From: Candidatus Woesearchaeota archaeon
GTDB taxonomy: Archaea > Nanobdellota > Nanobdellia > Woesearchaeales > UBA525
NCBI GenBank assembly: GCA_018221245.1
Contig: JAAOYH010000063.1
Location: forward strand, 1 to 5,758
DNA: 5,758 nucleotides
Reading direction: 5' to 3'
In this document: piece after piece, positions 4,295 to 5,758 of the stretch
How positions within the stretch are numbered: the first letter of the stretch is position 1
How the letters are laid out: every line of letters begins with the position of its first letter
Made by a program: the position numbers and the translations under genes
The notes under the pieces: model-generated
Told to the model about the DNA's origin: nothing
Seen by the model: only the letters and a program-made list of their open reading frames with translations
Databases searched by the model: none

Positions 4295-5758
4295 GACGCA
4301 TCCTCTCCCTTCTCTTCATTACACTCCTAGTTGTAAGCCTAAGCATCTCGCTTGACTTCACAATCAGTCCAACAATAACTCCCCAACTAGCATTCACAGA
4401 CGAAGATATAGCGTGCGACTGGACCGTCAGCGGCGACACCACTGCAGTGAACGTTACATGGTACCAAGAAGGATCTCAATACAGCAACACATACGACAAC
4501 AGTTCACCATACATCGACAACAGCACAGTCCTTAGCTCAGCCACAACAAAGAACGAAGACTGGACATGCCTCGTGCAGATATTCAACAGCACCACAGACA
4601 TAAGCGAAAACGACGCAATAACTATTCAGAACAGCGCTCCAGAGACGCCGACAATGTATGATGAACTCTCCCAGAACATAGGGACTTACATCACAGTCAC
4701 AGAGGATCAAGAACAAATATTGGATATCAACAGCTCTGACAATGACCTTGACACCCTGACATACTACCTCAAGGTGGCCAAGTTCTGTACCGTCACTAAC
4801 TCAGGCACAGGAGCAACGAGCTGCACACCAGTGCACTCATACATAAAATCAGGTGACGAGACAGAGTACGTCACAGAAGTCAACATAACTTTCTGGGTAG
4901 ATGATGACGATCCTATCTTTGCGAAGAGCGCAAGCAAGACAATCACGTTCAACATAACTCCTGTGAATGACAAACCCTCAGCCACAGTAACCGATCAGAT
5001 ATCTGCAGTGAACAGCAGCCTCAACTACACATTCACAGCATCTGATGAAGAGGAGGACTACCCCCTAAACTTCACAGTCAGCTCGGATGCGGAAGTTCAA
5101 GACAAGATAAGCGTGAACAAACTGAACGCAGACGGTACGAGTATTAGCTTCTACTATGACGCGAGCAGCGTAGACTACAATGACGTAGGCATACACACCA
5201 TAACGATAAATGTGACAGATAACAGAGGAGAGAATCAACTGTTCAACTTCACGCTAAACCTCACAGCTATCGGGAGACCGCCCTATTTTGTCGACATCAC
5301 ACCATCCAGCCCGTACGTAGCACAGCAAGGAGATTTCATTCAGATTAATATCTCGGCCAACGATCCAGATGCTAACGCGACGATTACATTTATAGAGGAC
5401 ACGAACAGGTTCGCAATCTTTACAATCAACAGCGAAACGAACGTCAGTAATGCGACAGCCCAGATAAACTTCACACCCAGCAACGACGATGTAGGCAACT
5501 ACAACGTCACTCTTCAAATACAAGACAACGAGGGTTTAACAAACACGACAATACTGACCTTCAACATCAGTAATGTCAATGATGTGCCAATCATCTATGA
5601 GATGAGCTATAGCGGTGCCAACACCCACAGTAACATCAACATTACAAACCTAACAGGGTACGCCAACAGCCCATTCGTTTACGACGTGAACGGGACAGAC
5701 ATAGATATAGGAGATGTATTGACATTCTTCGACAATACCAGTTTGTTCGACATTAATA
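4291..5758 (+). CDS. Large secreted Asn/Thr-rich protein of Ig/cadherin-like repeats, 3' end outside the window
   Basis: The frame stays open from the GTG at 4291 to the window edge, giving 489 residues and no stop. Seen: signal peptide (1-20, MRRILSLLFITLLVV start); an Ig-like domain (about 33-110) with C42, W57 in NVTWY, and C93; a second domain (about 113-225) with a C166/C178 pair and FWVDDDDP; then cadherin/Ig-like repeats at about 226-327, 328-428 and from 433, with junctions marked by NDKP, GRPP and NVNDVP. Repeat 4 contains INFTPSNDDVG, also present in the 655-residue protein upstream. I count 25 N-x-S/T sequons and about 50 Asn, which suggests a heavily glycosylated surface protein. 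The role is probably adhesion or cell-wall structure; no enzyme domain is visible in this part. The C-terminus, where an anchor would be, is missing. Start support is GAGGTG and the overlap with the RHH gene. Confidence 0.9.
   Translation, partial: MRRILSLLFITLLVVSLSISLDFTISPTITPQLAFTDEDIACDWTVSGDTTAVNVTWYQEGSQYSNTYDNSSPYIDNSTVLSSATTKNEDWTCLVQIFNSTTDISENDAITIQNSAPETPTMYDELSQNIGTYITVTEDQEQILDINSSDNDLDTLTYYLKVAKFCTVTNSGTGATSCTPVHSYIKSGDETEYVTEVNITFWVDDDDPIFAKSASKTITFNITPVNDKPSATVTDQISAVNSSLNYTFTASDEEEDYPLNFTVSSDAEVQDKISVNKLNADGTSISFYYDASSVDYNDVGIHTITINVTDNRGENQLFNFTLNLTAIGRPPYFVDITPSSPYVAQQGDFIQINISANDPDANATITFIEDTNRFAIFTINSETNVSNATAQINFTPSNDDVGNYNVTLQIQDNEGLTNTTILTFNISNVNDVPIIYEMSYSGANTHSNINITNLTGYANSPFVYDVNGTDIDIGDVLTFFDNTSLFDIN

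Overview
The window reads as archaeal DNA, most likely from a DPANN-type lineage (Woesearchaeota/Pacearchaeota-like). This rests on TATA-box promoters (TTTATATA, TTTATAAA) instead of bacterial -35/-10 elements, GGTG-type ribosome binding sites, frequent GTG starts, genes overlapping by 1 or 4 bases, and secreted proteins with a style common in DPANN genomes: Ig/cadherin-like domains, W-C-x2-W-x2-C thrombospondin-like cysteine repeats and a DGIQNGNE..GVDCGG cysteine module. The lineage is an inference, because no rRNA or other marker gene is present. All genes lie on the + strand. I see no gene on the minus strand, and no RNA gene, IS element or CRISPR array.

Region 1 (1-1903) is a tight three-gene operon in which each junction is an ATGA overlap. 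It encodes a small single-pass membrane protein (84 aa), a type I membrane protein with signal peptide, about three beta-sandwich domains and a C-terminal anchor (399 aa), and an N-terminally anchored one-domain beta-sandwich protein (145 aa). The three are probably co-translated parts of one cell-surface assembly, whose function I cannot name.

Region 2 (1904-3913) starts with a TATA box directly after the stop of the third gene. It encodes a 655-aa membrane protein: N-terminal anchor, two Ig/cadherin-like domains, Gly-rich linker, two six-cysteine thrombospondin-like repeats, a four-cysteine module, a second membrane segment and a roughly 235-aa helical domain. This looks like a surface adhesin or receptor linked to a cytoplasmic effector or scaffold.

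Region 3 (3914-5758) starts with a strong TATA box and a leader of about 100 nt that contains CTAAGTTA repeats, inverted CTTAG and a small hairpin. Two tandem paralogous ribbon-helix-helix (RHH) DNA-binding proteins (40 and 43 aa) follow. They overlap by one base, and the second overlaps by four bases a large secreted Asn/Thr-rich protein of Ig/cadherin-like repeats that is cut by the window edge (489 residues visible). The simplest model is an RHH pair that controls its own promoter and thereby a glycosylated surface adhesin. This duplicated-regulator/adhesin operon and the multi-domain region 2 protein are the most interesting parts of the window.

No stretch of 300 bases or more lacks a gene. 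The two gaps (1904-1945 and 3914-4040) hold the promoters. I could not identify a convincing terminator in either.
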